Shown: positions 24,808 to 33,342 of the stretch, piece by piece
How positions within the stretch are numbered: the stretch's first letter is position 1
How the letters are laid out: the number at the start of each line of letters is the position of its first letter
Made by a program: the position numbers and the translations under genes
Notes under the pieces: generated by a model
Databases searched by the model: none
What the model saw: the letters and a program-made list of their open reading frames with translations, nothing else
What the model was told of the DNA's origin: nothing
Assembly (NCBI RefSeq): GCF_001468395.1
Contig: NZ_LNSG01000003.1
Span: 310,001-374,000, forward strand
Source: Sphingopyxis sp. H073
GTDB taxonomy: Bacteria > Pseudomonadota > Alphaproteobacteria > Sphingomonadales > Sphingomonadaceae
Length of the DNA stretch: 64,000 nt
Reading direction: 5' to 3'

Positions 24808-25719
24808 ATGGCCCTCCCCGCCCCGCCTCCGCTTGGCGCGAAAGCGCTGCCCGATGGGACCTATGCCGGACAGGTTGTCGCCGTGACCGGCGGCGGCACC
24901 GGGCTGGGCAAGGGCATGGCGGTCGAATTTGCCAGGCTGGGCGCCAAGATCGCGGTGCTGAGCCGCAAGCCCGAGCACCTCGAAGCCGGGCTCGCGGCGA
25001 TCCGCGACGTCGGGGCCGAGGCGATCGCCGTCGCGTGCGACGTGCGCGATCCCGATGCCATTGCGGCGGCGTTCGACGCGATCGAGGCGAAGCTTGGCCC
25101 GGTCGATGTGCTGATCAACAATGCCGCGGGCAATTTCCCCGCGCCGGCGGAAGAAATGACGCCGAACGGGTTTCGCACCGTCGTCGATATCGTCCTCAAC
25201 GGCACCTATAATTGCAGCCGCGAATTTGCGATCCGGCGGCTCGCGGCGGGGCTGCCCGGCGCGATCCTGAATATCGGGGCGACCTATAGCTGGACGGGGG
25301 GACCGGGCACGTCGCATTCGGCGGCGGCGAAGGCAGGTGTGACCAACCTGACGCAGAGCCTTGCGGTCGAATGGGCACCTGACGGCATCCGCGTCAATTG
25401 CATCGCGCCGGGGCGCTTCCCGCACGACGATCTGCCCGACCATATGACGCGCCACCGTGTCGGCGAGCGCGGCGATAACACGATCCCGGGAATGCGCGTT
25501 GGCGAGGTGCGCGAACTCGGTTGGGCGGCGACCTTCCTCTGCTCGCCCTATGCGACCTATATCAGCGGGCACACGCTGGTCGTCGATGCCGCGAACTGGC
25601 TGCGGCGGTCATTGGTGATGCCCGAATTCGTGCCGATCCGCGAGCAGTTCGGCAAACGCGCGCGCGAAAGCGGAACGGCAGCGGCGGCAATCGCCAAAAC
25701 GCGGGGAGACGTGGCATGA
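24808..25719 (+). CDS. SDR, 2,4-dienoyl-CoA-reductase-like
   Basis: A 303-aa SDR with a 20-residue leader before TGGGTGLG. NNAAGNFPAPAEE and the replacement of Y-x3-K by HSAAAKAG match the peroxisomal-type 2,4-dienoyl-CoA reductase/TER subgroup, where the catalytic Tyr is elsewhere. It would reduce an unsaturated acyl-CoA with NADPH. The tail W-LRRSLVMPEFVPIRE is shared with the SDR at 37862, marking a paralogous pair. Translation starts immediately after the previous stop (TAAATG), and the end overlaps the next ECH (ATGA). Confidence 0.85.
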   Translation: MALPAPPPLGAKALPDGTYAGQVVAVTGGGTGLGKGMAVEFARLGAKIAVLSRKPEHLEAGLAAIRDVGAEAIAVACDVRDPDAIAAAFDAIEAKLGPVDVLINNAAGNFPAPAEEMTPNGFRTVVDIVLNGTYNCSREFAIRRLAAGLPGAILNIGATYSWTGGPGTSHSAAAKAGVTNLTQSLAVEWAPDGIRVNCIAPGRFPHDDLPDHMTRHRVGERGDNTIPGMRVGEVRELGWAATFLCSPYATYISGHTLVVDAANWLRRSLVMPEFVPIREQFGKRARESGTAAAAIAKTRGDVA

Positions 25720-26471
25720 GCGAAGCGCTCGTCCTGCGGCACGACGCTGGCGGCATCAGCACATTGACGCTGAACCGTCCCGCCCAGCGCAACGCGATCA
25801 ACCGCCAGCTGTTTCGCGAATTCCGCGCGCATATCCGCGATATCGAAGCCGATGGCAGCGAGGTCGGCCTGATCGTCGTGACGGGCGCGGGGGAGCATTT
25901 CTGCGCCGGGCATGATCTGAAGCAGGCGCCGCACGCCGATGCGCTCGGCTGGCTGCGGCAGGAGATGCTGATCCTCGAACGGCTGACGAAGTTGCCCCAA
26001 CCGGTGATCGCGAAGGTGCGCGGCAGTTGCTACACCGGCGGGCTGGAATTCGCGCTCTCGGCCGATTTTATCGTCTGCGACACTAGCGCACGCTTCGCCG
26101 ATACGCATGGCAAATGGGGGCTGGTTCCAGGCTGGGGCCTGTCGCAGCGCCTGCCGCGCCGCGTCGGCCAGGCGAAGGCGCTCGAAATGATGCTGACGTG
26201 CCAGCCCTATACTGGCGAGCAGGCCGCAGCGATGGGCCTTGCCAATTATTGCGTCGCCGATGACGAACTGGATGCCAAGGTTTCCGATCTCGCCGCGCTG
26301 ATCCTCGGCAACAGCCGCCACAGCAATGCCGAGAACAAGCGGCTGATTTACGACACCGACGGCATGGCGCTCGGCGCGGGGCTGAACCACGAATTGATGC
26401 GCAACGCGGGCTTTGATCCCGCGATGCGCAAGAAGGGCGAGCCCATCGGCAGCGCGAAAAAGGCCGATTGA
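25716..26471 (+). CDS. Enoyl-CoA hydratase/isomerase family protein
   Basis: A 251-aa crotonase-fold protein. The first catalytic Glu is present (SCYTGGLEFALSAD), but the second Glu of classical hydratases is replaced in the segment ADTHGKWGLVPGWG, where His stands at the Glu position. Members with this THGK/R pattern are common in bacterial acyl-CoA clusters and often act as isomerases or hydratases on branched substrates. Start overlaps the SDR stop (ATGA, 25716); the stop overlaps the next ACAD start by one base (TGATG). Confidence 0.88.
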   Translation: MSEALVLRHDAGGISTLTLNRPAQRNAINRQLFREFRAHIRDIEADGSEVGLIVVTGAGEHFCAGHDLKQAPHADALGWLRQEMLILERLTKLPQPVIAKVRGSCYTGGLEFALSADFIVCDTSARFADTHGKWGLVPGWGLSQRLPRRVGQAKALEMMLTCQPYTGEQAAAMGLANYCVADDELDAKVSDLAALILGNSRHSNAENKRLIYDTDGMALGAGLNHELMRNAGFDPAMRKKGEPIGSAKKAD

Positions 26472-27622
26472 TGGACATCGGCTTTTCCGTCGAAGAGACG
26501 CGCTTCCGCGAGGAGTGCCGCGACTGGTTGCACGCCAATGTGCCCGCAGAGAAACGCCCGCTCGACGCCGCCGACGCGATCGGTTTCGACAAAGCGTGGC
26601 AGCGGCGGCTGTTCGACGCCGGCTGGGCGGGGATCAACTGGCCTGCCGATTATGGCGGCCGCGGACTGTCGATCGTCCAGCAGGTGATCTGGCTTGAGGA
26701 ATATGCAAAGGCGCACGCCCCATGGATCGGCGCCAATTTCGTCGGGATCAACCATGGCGGGCCGACGCTGATCCTGAACGCGAGCGAGGAGCAGAAGGCC
26801 TATCACCTGCCCCGCATCCTGAAGGGCGAAGCGATCTGGTGCCAGGGCTTTTCGGAGCCGGGCGCGGGTTCGGACCTCGCGGGCATCAAGACGCGCGGGC
26901 GGATCGAGGGCGACGAGCTGGTCGTCAACGGGTCGAAGATCTGGACGAGCTTTGCGCATGTCGCCGACTGGCAGGAACTGGTGCTGCGGACCGAGGAAGG
27001 GTCGCAGCGGCACGCCGGGCTGAGCTGGGCGATCTGCGACATGCATGCGCCGGGGATCACGGTGCGGCCGATCAGGAAGATGTCGGGGCAGACCGAGTTT
27101 GCCGAGGTTTTTTACGACGATGTCCGCATACCGCTTTCAAATGTCGTCGGCGGGCTCGGCAACGGATGGAAGGTCGCGATGTCGACGCTGAGCTTCGAGC
27201 GTGGAACGGGCTTTATCGCCGAGCAGGTCAAGGCGGGGCAGGAGATTGCCGAGCTGGTCACGACTGCGCGCGCGAACGGAATGATCAAGGACGACCGCAT
27301 CGCCGACCAGTTGTCGCAGATGCGCGCCGAGGTCGCGGCGCTGCGCGCAATGACCTACCGCAATATTTCCGAAGTCGTGCGCACCGGGCAACCGGGGCCC
27401 GAAGCGTCGGTGATCCGGCTGTTCACCGCGGAGCTCGGTCAGCGGCTCGAGCGGATGGCCGTGCTGTTGATAGGCGAGGACTTGATCGACTTTGCCTATG
27501 GCGACGACAACGCGGTGCAGGATTATCTCCGCGGTTTCGCCTCGACGATTGCGGGCGGCACGGCGCAGATCCAGCGCGACATCATCGGCGAGCGCTTGCT
27601 CGGCCTGCCCAAATCGAGGTGA
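26471..27622 (+). CDS. Acyl-CoA dehydrogenase, large subunit of an ACAD pair
   Basis: A 383-aa flavoprotein. It has the FAD/substrate motif GFSEPGAGSDLAGIKTR (residues about 123-139), WTSFAHVADW, and the C-terminal AGGTAQIQRDIIGERLLGLP. The usual catalytic Glu of the Y-E-G-T motif is Gly here, as in the FadE-type pairs of steroid degradation, where the base lies elsewhere. Directly followed by a short ACAD (27627) after 4 bp, so an alpha2beta2 heterotetramer is expected. It would introduce a double bond into a CoA-bound side chain or ring acid. Confidence 0.92.
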   Translation: MDIGFSVEETRFREECRDWLHANVPAEKRPLDAADAIGFDKAWQRRLFDAGWAGINWPADYGGRGLSIVQQVIWLEEYAKAHAPWIGANFVGINHGGPTLILNASEEQKAYHLPRILKGEAIWCQGFSEPGAGSDLAGIKTRGRIEGDELVVNGSKIWTSFAHVADWQELVLRTEEGSQRHAGLSWAICDMHAPGITVRPIRKMSGQTEFAEVFYDDVRIPLSNVVGGLGNGWKVAMSTLSFERGTGFIAEQVKAGQEIAELVTTARANGMIKDDRIADQLSQMRAEVAALRAMTYRNISEVVRTGQPGPEASVIRLFTAELGQRLERMAVLLIGEDLIDFAYGDDNAVQDYLRGFASTIAGGTAQIQRDIIGERLLGLPKSR

Positions 27623-27626
27623 CGCG

Positions 27627-28529
27627 ATGGATTTGACTCTGAACGACGAGCAGGAAGCGCTGCGGACCGCGACCGCCGACTGGTGCCGCGACCATATGCC
27701 GCTGGAGGGAGCGCGGTCGCGTCCCGCCGGTCTTTGGGGCGATCTCGAAACGATGGGGTGGACGGGCATGACCGCACCCGGATTGGACCTGGACCATGCG
27801 ACCGAGGCAGTCGTGTTCTCCGAGCTCGGCCGCGTCCTCGCGCCGATCGGGCTGATCTCTACTGCAGCGGCCCATCGATGGTTCGCTGACAGTATCGACG
27901 GCAAGGTCGCGCTGGCGCTGCCTGCCGACGAACCCCGCGATATGCGCGTGCTCGATCCGGGCGGTGCAAACGTGGCGCTGATGTGGACAGCCGGCGGGTT
28001 GCGCCTGTTCGATATGCCGAACGACCGAACACACGCGCCCACGATCGACCCGTCGACCGACCAGAGCCGGCAGGAATGGACGGCCTCGGTGGGGACCAAG
28101 GACGCCGCCGCGCCGCTGCACCTGCAACTGCTGGCCGCAGCCTATGCGGTCGGCTGCGCCGACGCGGCGCGCGACATGGCGGCCGATTATGCCAAGCTTC
28201 GCCACCAGTTCGACCGGCCGATCGGCTGGTTCCAGGCGCTCAAGCATATCTGTTCCGACATGGCGGTGCGCGCCGCGGTGGCGCGTTCGCAGCTCCATTA
28301 TGCCGCCTGTTCGCTCGACGCGCGCGATACCGACGCCGCTTTTCATATCGCCGCCGCCAAGCGCCTCGGCGACCAGGCCGCGCTCGATAACGGCCGCGCC
28401 AATATCCAGGTCCATGGCGGCATCGGCATGACCGACGAGGCCGCGCCGCATCTCTGCCTGAAGCGCGCGCACCTGCTGCAGTTCATCGCCCCCGCCGACG
28501 CCGCTTTGTTACTGGAGGATGCTGCATGA
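27627..28529 (+). CDS. Acyl-CoA dehydrogenase, small subunit of an ACAD pair
   Basis: A 300-aa ACAD with shortened middle domain. It keeps the N-terminal helix (DLTLNDEQEALR), the RHQFDRPIGWFQALKH FAD-binding segment and VHGGIGMTDE near the C-terminus, but lacks the SEPGAGSD motif. This is the pattern of the partner subunits (FadE28/FadE29-type) that complete FAD binding in heterotetrameric ACADs. It ends by ATGA overlap with the alcohol dehydrogenase. Confidence 0.88.
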   Translation: MDLTLNDEQEALRTATADWCRDHMPLEGARSRPAGLWGDLETMGWTGMTAPGLDLDHATEAVVFSELGRVLAPIGLISTAAAHRWFADSIDGKVALALPADEPRDMRVLDPGGANVALMWTAGGLRLFDMPNDRTHAPTIDPSTDQSRQEWTASVGTKDAAAPLHLQLLAAAYAVGCADAARDMAADYAKLRHQFDRPIGWFQALKHICSDMAVRAAVARSQLHYAACSLDARDTDAAFHIAAAKRLGDQAALDNGRANIQVHGGIGMTDEAAPHLCLKRAHLLQFIAPADAALLLEDAA

Positions 28530-29569
28530 CCGAAGCTGTTGCCGCCTGGGGCGCCACTGCCCCCGATGCCGCCCTTGCCCCGATGCCGATCGAGCGCCGC
28601 GAGCTGCGCGCCGACGATGTCGCGATCGACATCCTCTATTGCGGCGTCTGCCATTCGGACCTTCACACCGCGCGCAACGACTGGGGACGGACACGTTACC
28701 CCATCGTTCCGGGGCACGAGATCGTCGGGCGCGTCAACGCAATTGGGAGCGCGGTCGACGGCTTCGCGATCGGCGATGCGGTCGCTGTCGGCTGCCTCGT
28801 CGATGCCTGCCTCGAATGCCCCAATTGTGCCGAGCATCAGGAGCAATATTGCCCCGGTAGCGTCGGCACCTACAACGGCCGCGACCGGCACGACGGCAGC
28901 CAGACGCAGGGCGGCTATTCGAAACGCGTGATCGTGCGCGACAAGTTCGTGCTGCGCGTTCCCGACGCGCTCGATCTCTCCAGGGCGGCACCCTTGTTGT
29001 GCGCCGGCATTACCACCTGGTCGCCGCTGCGGCATTGGGGTGTCGGTCCCGGCAAGCGGGTCGCGGTGGCGGGCCTCGGCGGACTTGGTCATATGGGGGT
29101 TAAATTCGCCGCCGCGCTCGGCGCCGAGGTGACGATGATTACCACCTCGCCGTCAAAGGCCGACGATGCCCGTTCTCTCGGCGCATCGCATGTGCTGATC
29201 GCGACGGACAAGGAGGCGATGAAGGCAGCGACGGGCCGCTTCGATTTCATCCTCGACACAATCCCGGTCGCGCACGAGTATCAAAACTACCTGCGCCTGC
29301 TCAAAACATCGGGCCATCTCGTGATCGTGGGCGCGGTCGATCAGATGCCCGGCTTTCATTCGGGGCTGCTGCTCGGCGGCCGCAAATCGGTCGCGGGCTC
29401 GGCGATTGGCGGGATAAAGGAAACGCAGGAGATGCTCGATTTCTGTGCCGAGCATGGCATCCTGCCCGAGACAGAAACCATCGCGATGGCCGACGTGAAC
29501 ACGGCTTACGAACGGATGGAGAAATCGGACGTCAAATATCGCTTCGTGATCGACATGGCGACGCTGTGA
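28526..29569 (+). CDS. Zinc-dependent alcohol dehydrogenase, YahK/CAD-like
   Basis: A 347-aa medium-chain dehydrogenase. Catalytic zinc: CGVCHSDLHT and PGHEIVG; structural zinc: four Cys in the region CLECPNCAEHQEQYC. The NADP site is GLGGLGHMGVK. It is most like cinnamyl-alcohol/YahK-type aldehyde reductases. It could interconvert an alcohol and aldehyde together with the P450 (30206) and ALDH (31856). It is the last gene of the 24028 operon and converges on the TetR gene with a 10-bp gap. Confidence 0.9.
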   Translation: MTEAVAAWGATAPDAALAPMPIERRELRADDVAIDILYCGVCHSDLHTARNDWGRTRYPIVPGHEIVGRVNAIGSAVDGFAIGDAVAVGCLVDACLECPNCAEHQEQYCPGSVGTYNGRDRHDGSQTQGGYSKRVIVRDKFVLRVPDALDLSRAAPLLCAGITTWSPLRHWGVGPGKRVAVAGLGGLGHMGVKFAAALGAEVTMITTSPSKADDARSLGASHVLIATDKEAMKAATGRFDFILDTIPVAHEYQNYLRLLKTSGHLVIVGAVDQMPGFHSGLLLGGRKSVAGSAIGGIKETQEMLDFCAEHGILPETETIAMADVNTAYERMEKSDVKYRFVIDMATL

Positions 29570-29579
29570 CATGTCCGGC

Positions 29580-30143
29580 CTAGTCGTCGACGATGGCCTG
29601 AAACGTGTCTTCCAGCCAACGCCGCAGGCCGGGCTCGACCGGCCCCGCAAATTGCCGCAGCGGCAACTGGTCGCGATAGGTGAAAAAGCCGAGCGAAACG
29701 ACCATGAAGGCGGCCGCCTTGACCTCGCCGGCCTCGCCCCCGAACCATTCGGACAATGGCGCGAGCACATGGTCGTGCAACAGGCGGAGCGCGACGGCGC
29801 GCGCTTCGCTGTCGGGCGCCGCGCCGAACAGGATCGGCAGCGGCTGCACCCGCCCCTTCTCCTCGTCGGCGAAGCGCGCCATGATCGCGCGACCGAACCC
29901 TTGCTTGGGCAAGTCGGTCATCATCCGCGCATCGAGCGCCGCATCGAGCGCGGCCTCGAACAGTTTCAGCTTGCCACCGAAATAGCGGCTGACCAGCGAC
30001 GGGTTCACCCCCGCGCGCGCGGTAATGTCGCGCACGCCAGCCTCGGCAAATCCTTTTTCCGCGAAAATTTGCTGCGCAGCAAAAAGGATCGCTTGCCGCG
30101 TCCGGTCGGCGTCGCGTGCCTTGTCGTTGATTGCCGTTGCCAT
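29580..30143 (-). CDS. TetR-family regulator of the P450 operon
   Basis: A 187-aa regulator with an N-terminal HTH (TRQAILFAAQQIFAEKGFAE, then VRDITARAGVNPSLVSRYF) and a C-terminal ligand domain rich in aromatic residues near the end. It has a strong RBS GGGGAGG five bases before ATG 30143. The palindrome 30168-30183 lies between it and the P450 gene, so it very likely represses both. This makes the P450-ALDH unit a separate circuit from the ACCTAGTT regulon. Confidence 0.9.
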   Translation of the reverse strand: MATAINDKARDADRTRQAILFAAQQIFAEKGFAEAGVRDITARAGVNPSLVSRYFGGKLKLFEAALDAALDARMMTDLPKQGFGRAIMARFADEEKGRVQPLPILFGAAPDSEARAVALRLLHDHVLAPLSEWFGGEAGEVKAAAFMVVSLGFFTYRDQLPLRQFAGPVEPGLRRWLEDTFQAIVDD

Positions 30144-30167
30144 GCTGCCTCCCCGTTGACTCTTGAT

Positions 30168-30183
30168 GTAAACCGCCGTTTAC
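30168..30183. promoter_or_regulatory. TetR operator GTAAAC-CGCC-GTTTAC
   Basis: A perfect 6+4+6 inverted repeat midway between the divergent TetR (30143) and P450 (30206) starts, with the GTAAAC half typical of many TetR operators. It lies just 22 bp before the P450 start. Confidence 0.75.
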
Positions 30184-30205
30184 TTGAGCGCAAGAGGAGA
30201 GGACC

Positions 30206-31393
30206 ATGACCGAGTCGCAGACCCCGGCGCGTTCGCCGGTCTATGAGTTCGACTATATCGCCGACCCCGGCTTGCTGGCCGACGTCCATGATCGCTATTG
30301 GGAACTGAAGGAGACCGCGCCGCCGGTGTTCTGGACCAATGCGCATGGCGGGCACTGGATGTGCAACACCGCATCATCGGTGTCTCAGGTAATCCGGCAT
30401 CCGGAGATTTATTCGAGTCGATATCTATCGATCCCGCCCAATCCGAACCAGCCGGCGATGATCCCCGAGATGCTCGACCCGCCCGAGCATCGCCCTTACC
30501 GGCAAATGCTGCGCCCCTTTTTTGAATCGAAGGCAATCGCGCCGCTAGAGGCGCGCGTCGTCGAATGGACCGACCAGCTGCTCGGCGACATCGCCGATGC
30601 CGGAGAATGCGAGTTCGTATCGAGCATCGCGTCGCGCTTGCCGGTCGCGGTGTTTATGGAATTGTTCGGCTTTCCGATGGAGAAGTTCGACGAATTCCGC
30701 CATCTCGTCGTCGGCTTTTTCAACGCCCGCGCGACCCCCGATGAGCGCAACGCGCTGGCACAGACGATCCTCGGCCATCTCGCCGAGCTGATCCAGCAGC
30801 GCATGGCCGAACCGCGCGACGACATGATCTCGAAGATCATCGTAAGCGAGGTGGAGGGGCGCCGGCTGACGTTCGAGGAGCTGATGTCGATCGGGTTCCT
30901 GATGTTTCTCGCGGGGCTCGACACCGTGACCAATGCGATGAGTTTCGGGATGCGCCACCTCGCGCACGACGAGGCGCTGCGCCAGCGCGCGATCGACGAT
31001 CCCGATGTGATCCCCGATCTCGTCGAAGAATTGCTGCGCCGATACGCCTTTGTCGCGACGCCGCGCTACATCGTCGCGGATACCGAGCTGGAGGGCGTAA
31101 AGCTCTTCGCCGGCGACTGCATCCTCGCCCCGCTGCCGCTCGTCGGTTGGGATGAAGGGCTCAATCCCGATCCAAAAACCGTATCGGTCGAGCGGCAATT
31201 CTATCGCCATGCCGCGTTCGGATCGGGCATCCACACCTGCCTCGGCCTCCACCTCGCGCGGATGGAGCTGATCGTCTTCTATCGCGCCTGGTTCGCCCGC
31301 ATCGGCCATTTCCGTCGAATCGAAAAGGGCGACGAGACGTGCCGCGGCGGCAGCGTGATGGCGCTCGAACATCTGCATCTAGCGTGGAGTTGA
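30206..31393 (+). CDS. Cytochrome P450, CYP101 (P450cam)-like
   Basis: A 395-aa soluble bacterial P450. Heme Cys345 in FGSGIHTCLGLHLAR; I-helix LAGLDTVTNA keeps the Asp-Thr pair that activates oxygen; ExxR in EELLRR. The pattern VFWTNAHGGHWM, LDPPEHRPYRQMLRPFF and RYIVADTELEGV follows camphor hydroxylase closely, so terpenoid-like substrates are plausible. Class I P450s need a ferredoxin and reductase, which are not in this window. Strong RBS (GAGGAGAGG). First gene of a TetR-controlled unit with VOC, ALDH and SDR genes, suggesting hydroxylation then oxidation to an acid. Confidence 0.93.
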   Translation: MTESQTPARSPVYEFDYIADPGLLADVHDRYWELKETAPPVFWTNAHGGHWMCNTASSVSQVIRHPEIYSSRYLSIPPNPNQPAMIPEMLDPPEHRPYRQMLRPFFESKAIAPLEARVVEWTDQLLGDIADAGECEFVSSIASRLPVAVFMELFGFPMEKFDEFRHLVVGFFNARATPDERNALAQTILGHLAELIQQRMAEPRDDMISKIIVSEVEGRRLTFEELMSIGFLMFLAGLDTVTNAMSFGMRHLAHDEALRQRAIDDPDVIPDLVEELLRRYAFVATPRYIVADTELEGVKLFAGDCILAPLPLVGWDEGLNPDPKTVSVERQFYRHAAFGSGIHTCLGLHLARMELIVFYRAWFARIGHFRRIEKGDETCRGGSVMALEHLHLAWS

Positions 31394-31397
31394 AGCG

Positions 31398-31832
31398 ATG
31401 GATCAAGCCTTGCATATGCTGATGGTGCCCGCAGGCGACACGGCGAAGCTACGCAAATTCTACGTCGACGATCTCGGCTGGCAGACGTGGGGACCCGACA
31501 TGCCGGGGTCTTTGATGCTGCGCGCCGGGACCGCAGTGATCGTCTTCGTCCCGCACGACTATCTGGCCGCCGAAAGCGGCATCGAGCTGTCGGCGACGCC
31601 GCGCGCGGTCAATGCGATCTTTGTCGAGACGAAGGCCGACGTCGATGCGCAGTTTGCCGGGGCTATCGCCGCCGGCGCTACAATCACCAGCCCGATCCGC
31701 GATCGCGATGGCGGGCTGTACTCGGGCTATTTCGCCGACCCCGAGGGCAATGGCTGGGAGATCGTCTGGAGCCCGGCGATGCGACCGGGCGCCGACGGCG
31801 GCCTGACGCTCGCCCTGCCCCAAACCGACTGA
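31398..31832 (+). CDS. VOC (glyoxalase-fold) family protein
   Basis: A 144-aa single-domain VOC protein: an N-terminal LHMLMVPAGD strand, FYVDDLGW helix, and the closing DPEGNGWEIVWSP strand with the conserved Glu. At this length it is a single betaalphabetabetabeta pair, unlike extradiol dioxygenases (about 290 aa). It starts 5 bases after the P450 stop, so it is co-translated. A role as isomerase, lyase or binding protein for the P450 product is possible; no activity can be assigned. Confidence 0.75.
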   Translation: MDQALHMLMVPAGDTAKLRKFYVDDLGWQTWGPDMPGSLMLRAGTAVIVFVPHDYLAAESGIELSATPRAVNAIFVETKADVDAQFAGAIAAGATITSPIRDRDGGLYSGYFADPEGNGWEIVWSPAMRPGADGGLTLALPQTD

Positions 31833-31855
31833 CAGAAAAGAGAAGAGGATCCATT

Positions 31856-33340
31856 ATGGCAAGCGCAGCACCCGCAGTTCACCTGCATCTGGGACATGAG
31901 CAACGCAGCAGCGGCAGCGGCGGGACACATCCGCATCTCCACCCCGTCACCCAGTCGGTGCAGGCGGACATCCCGCTTGCCGGGACGAAAGAGGTCGAGG
32001 AAGCGGTCGCCAAGGCGGAAGCGGTGCGCGAGCAATGGCGCCGAACGCCGCCCGAAACACGCCGCAATATCCTCAACCGCCTCGCCGACCTGCTCGAGGA
32101 AAACAAGGCGGACCTTGCGCGCGCGGCGGCGCTCGACGGCGGCACGACCTTGATGGTCGGCGAACGCGGGGTCGAGACCGCGGTGGGCTGGACGCGCTAT
32201 TATGCCGGCTGGTGCGACAAATTGTCGGGCGACCTGCTAAGCACCTTCGATACGCGCGGCGAGCTGTCCTACACGGTGCCCGAGCCGATCGGCATCGTCG
32301 GGATCATCATCACCTGGAACGGTCCGCTGATCTCGCTGGGCATGAAGGTGTGCGCGGCGCTCGCCGCGGGCAATTGCGTCATCTGCAAGCCCGCCGAAAT
32401 CACCCCCTTCGCGCCCGAGCTGTTCGCGCAATTGTGCACAAGGGCGGGGGTACCCGATGGCGTGCTGTCGATCCTGCCCGGCACCGCCGAAGCGGGCGAT
32501 GCGATCGTGCGGCACAAGAAGATCCGCAAGATCAGCTTCACCGGCGGGCCGATCACCGCGCGCAAGATCCTTGCGGCGTGCGCCGAGGAGATCAAGCCGT
32601 CGGTGATGGAACTGGGCGGCAAATCGGCGAGCCTCGTCTTCCCCGACTGCGATATTCAGGCGGCAGCCGAACGCGCGGTGTTTTGGACCGTTGGGTGTCT
32701 GTCGGGTCAGGGCTGCGCCCTCCCCACCCGCCAGCTTGTCCACGCCGACATCTACGACGATTTCGTCGCGCGACTGAAGGCGATCATTGGCCAGTTCAAG
32801 GTCGGCGACCCGATGGATCCGACCGTCGCGGTCGGGCCCGTGATCAACAAGGCCGCGGTCGACCGCATCACCGGCATGTTCGACCGGGCCAAGGCCGACA
32901 ATGCTGCAACCTTCCTGCTCGGCGGCGGACGCTGCGGCGGCGATCTGGCGAGCGGCAATTTCATCGAACCGACGCTGATCGTCGATGCCGATCCCGACCA
33001 TGAAATCAGCCAGGTCGAAATCTTTGGACCCGCCGTCGTCGTGATCAAGTTCCACGACGAGGACGAGGCGGTCGCGATCGCCAACAACAGCGAATATGGG
33101 CTCGCGGCCTATATCCAGTCGAACGACCTGCAGCGCGTCCACCGCCTGTCCGAGCGGCTGAACGCGGGCGGCGTCTATAATAATGGCGGGTTCCAGATCA
33201 ATCCGCACACCCCCTTCGGCGGCATCGGCATTTCGGGTTTCGGCAAGGAAGGCGGCAAGGCGGGGATCGACGAGTTCCTGCACTACAAGACCGTTACCGT
33301 CGGCGTCGGCGCGCCGATCTTCCCGAAGCAGGAGGCATGA
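31856..33340 (+). CDS. Aldehyde dehydrogenase family protein
   Basis: A 494-aa NAD(P)-dependent ALDH. Catalytic Cys in SGQGCALPTR, general base Glu in MELGGKSA, and the oxyanion Asn in TWNGP; the NAD region is SFTGGPITA. The first 30 residues, rich in His (VHLHLGH, THPHLHP), are unusual and could bind metal or be disordered. It starts at ATG 31856 after AGAAGAGGA with 8-base spacing. It probably oxidises the aldehyde formed after P450 hydroxylation and the alcohol dehydrogenase step. Confidence 0.92.
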   Translation: MASAAPAVHLHLGHEQRSSGSGGTHPHLHPVTQSVQADIPLAGTKEVEEAVAKAEAVREQWRRTPPETRRNILNRLADLLEENKADLARAAALDGGTTLMVGERGVETAVGWTRYYAGWCDKLSGDLLSTFDTRGELSYTVPEPIGIVGIIITWNGPLISLGMKVCAALAAGNCVICKPAEITPFAPELFAQLCTRAGVPDGVLSILPGTAEAGDAIVRHKKIRKISFTGGPITARKILAACAEEIKPSVMELGGKSASLVFPDCDIQAAAERAVFWTVGCLSGQGCALPTRQLVHADIYDDFVARLKAIIGQFKVGDPMDPTVAVGPVINKAAVDRITGMFDRAKADNAATFLLGGGRCGGDLASGNFIEPTLIVDADPDHEISQVEIFGPAVVVIKFHDEDEAVAIANNSEYGLAAYIQSNDLQRVHRLSERLNAGGVYNNGGFQINPHTPFGGIGISGFGKEGGKAGIDEFLHYKTVTVGVGAPIFPKQEA

Positions 33341-33342
33341 GC

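Noticed and set aside
23995..25572. 525-aa frame on the - strand opposite ECH and SDR genes
   Set aside because: No recognisable motif; it mirrors two well-defined genes on the + strand.
31398..31832. VOC protein as an extradiol ring-cleavage dioxygenase
   Set aside because: Only 144 aa; extradiol enzymes of this fold are about twice as long and the metal-binding pattern is not complete.
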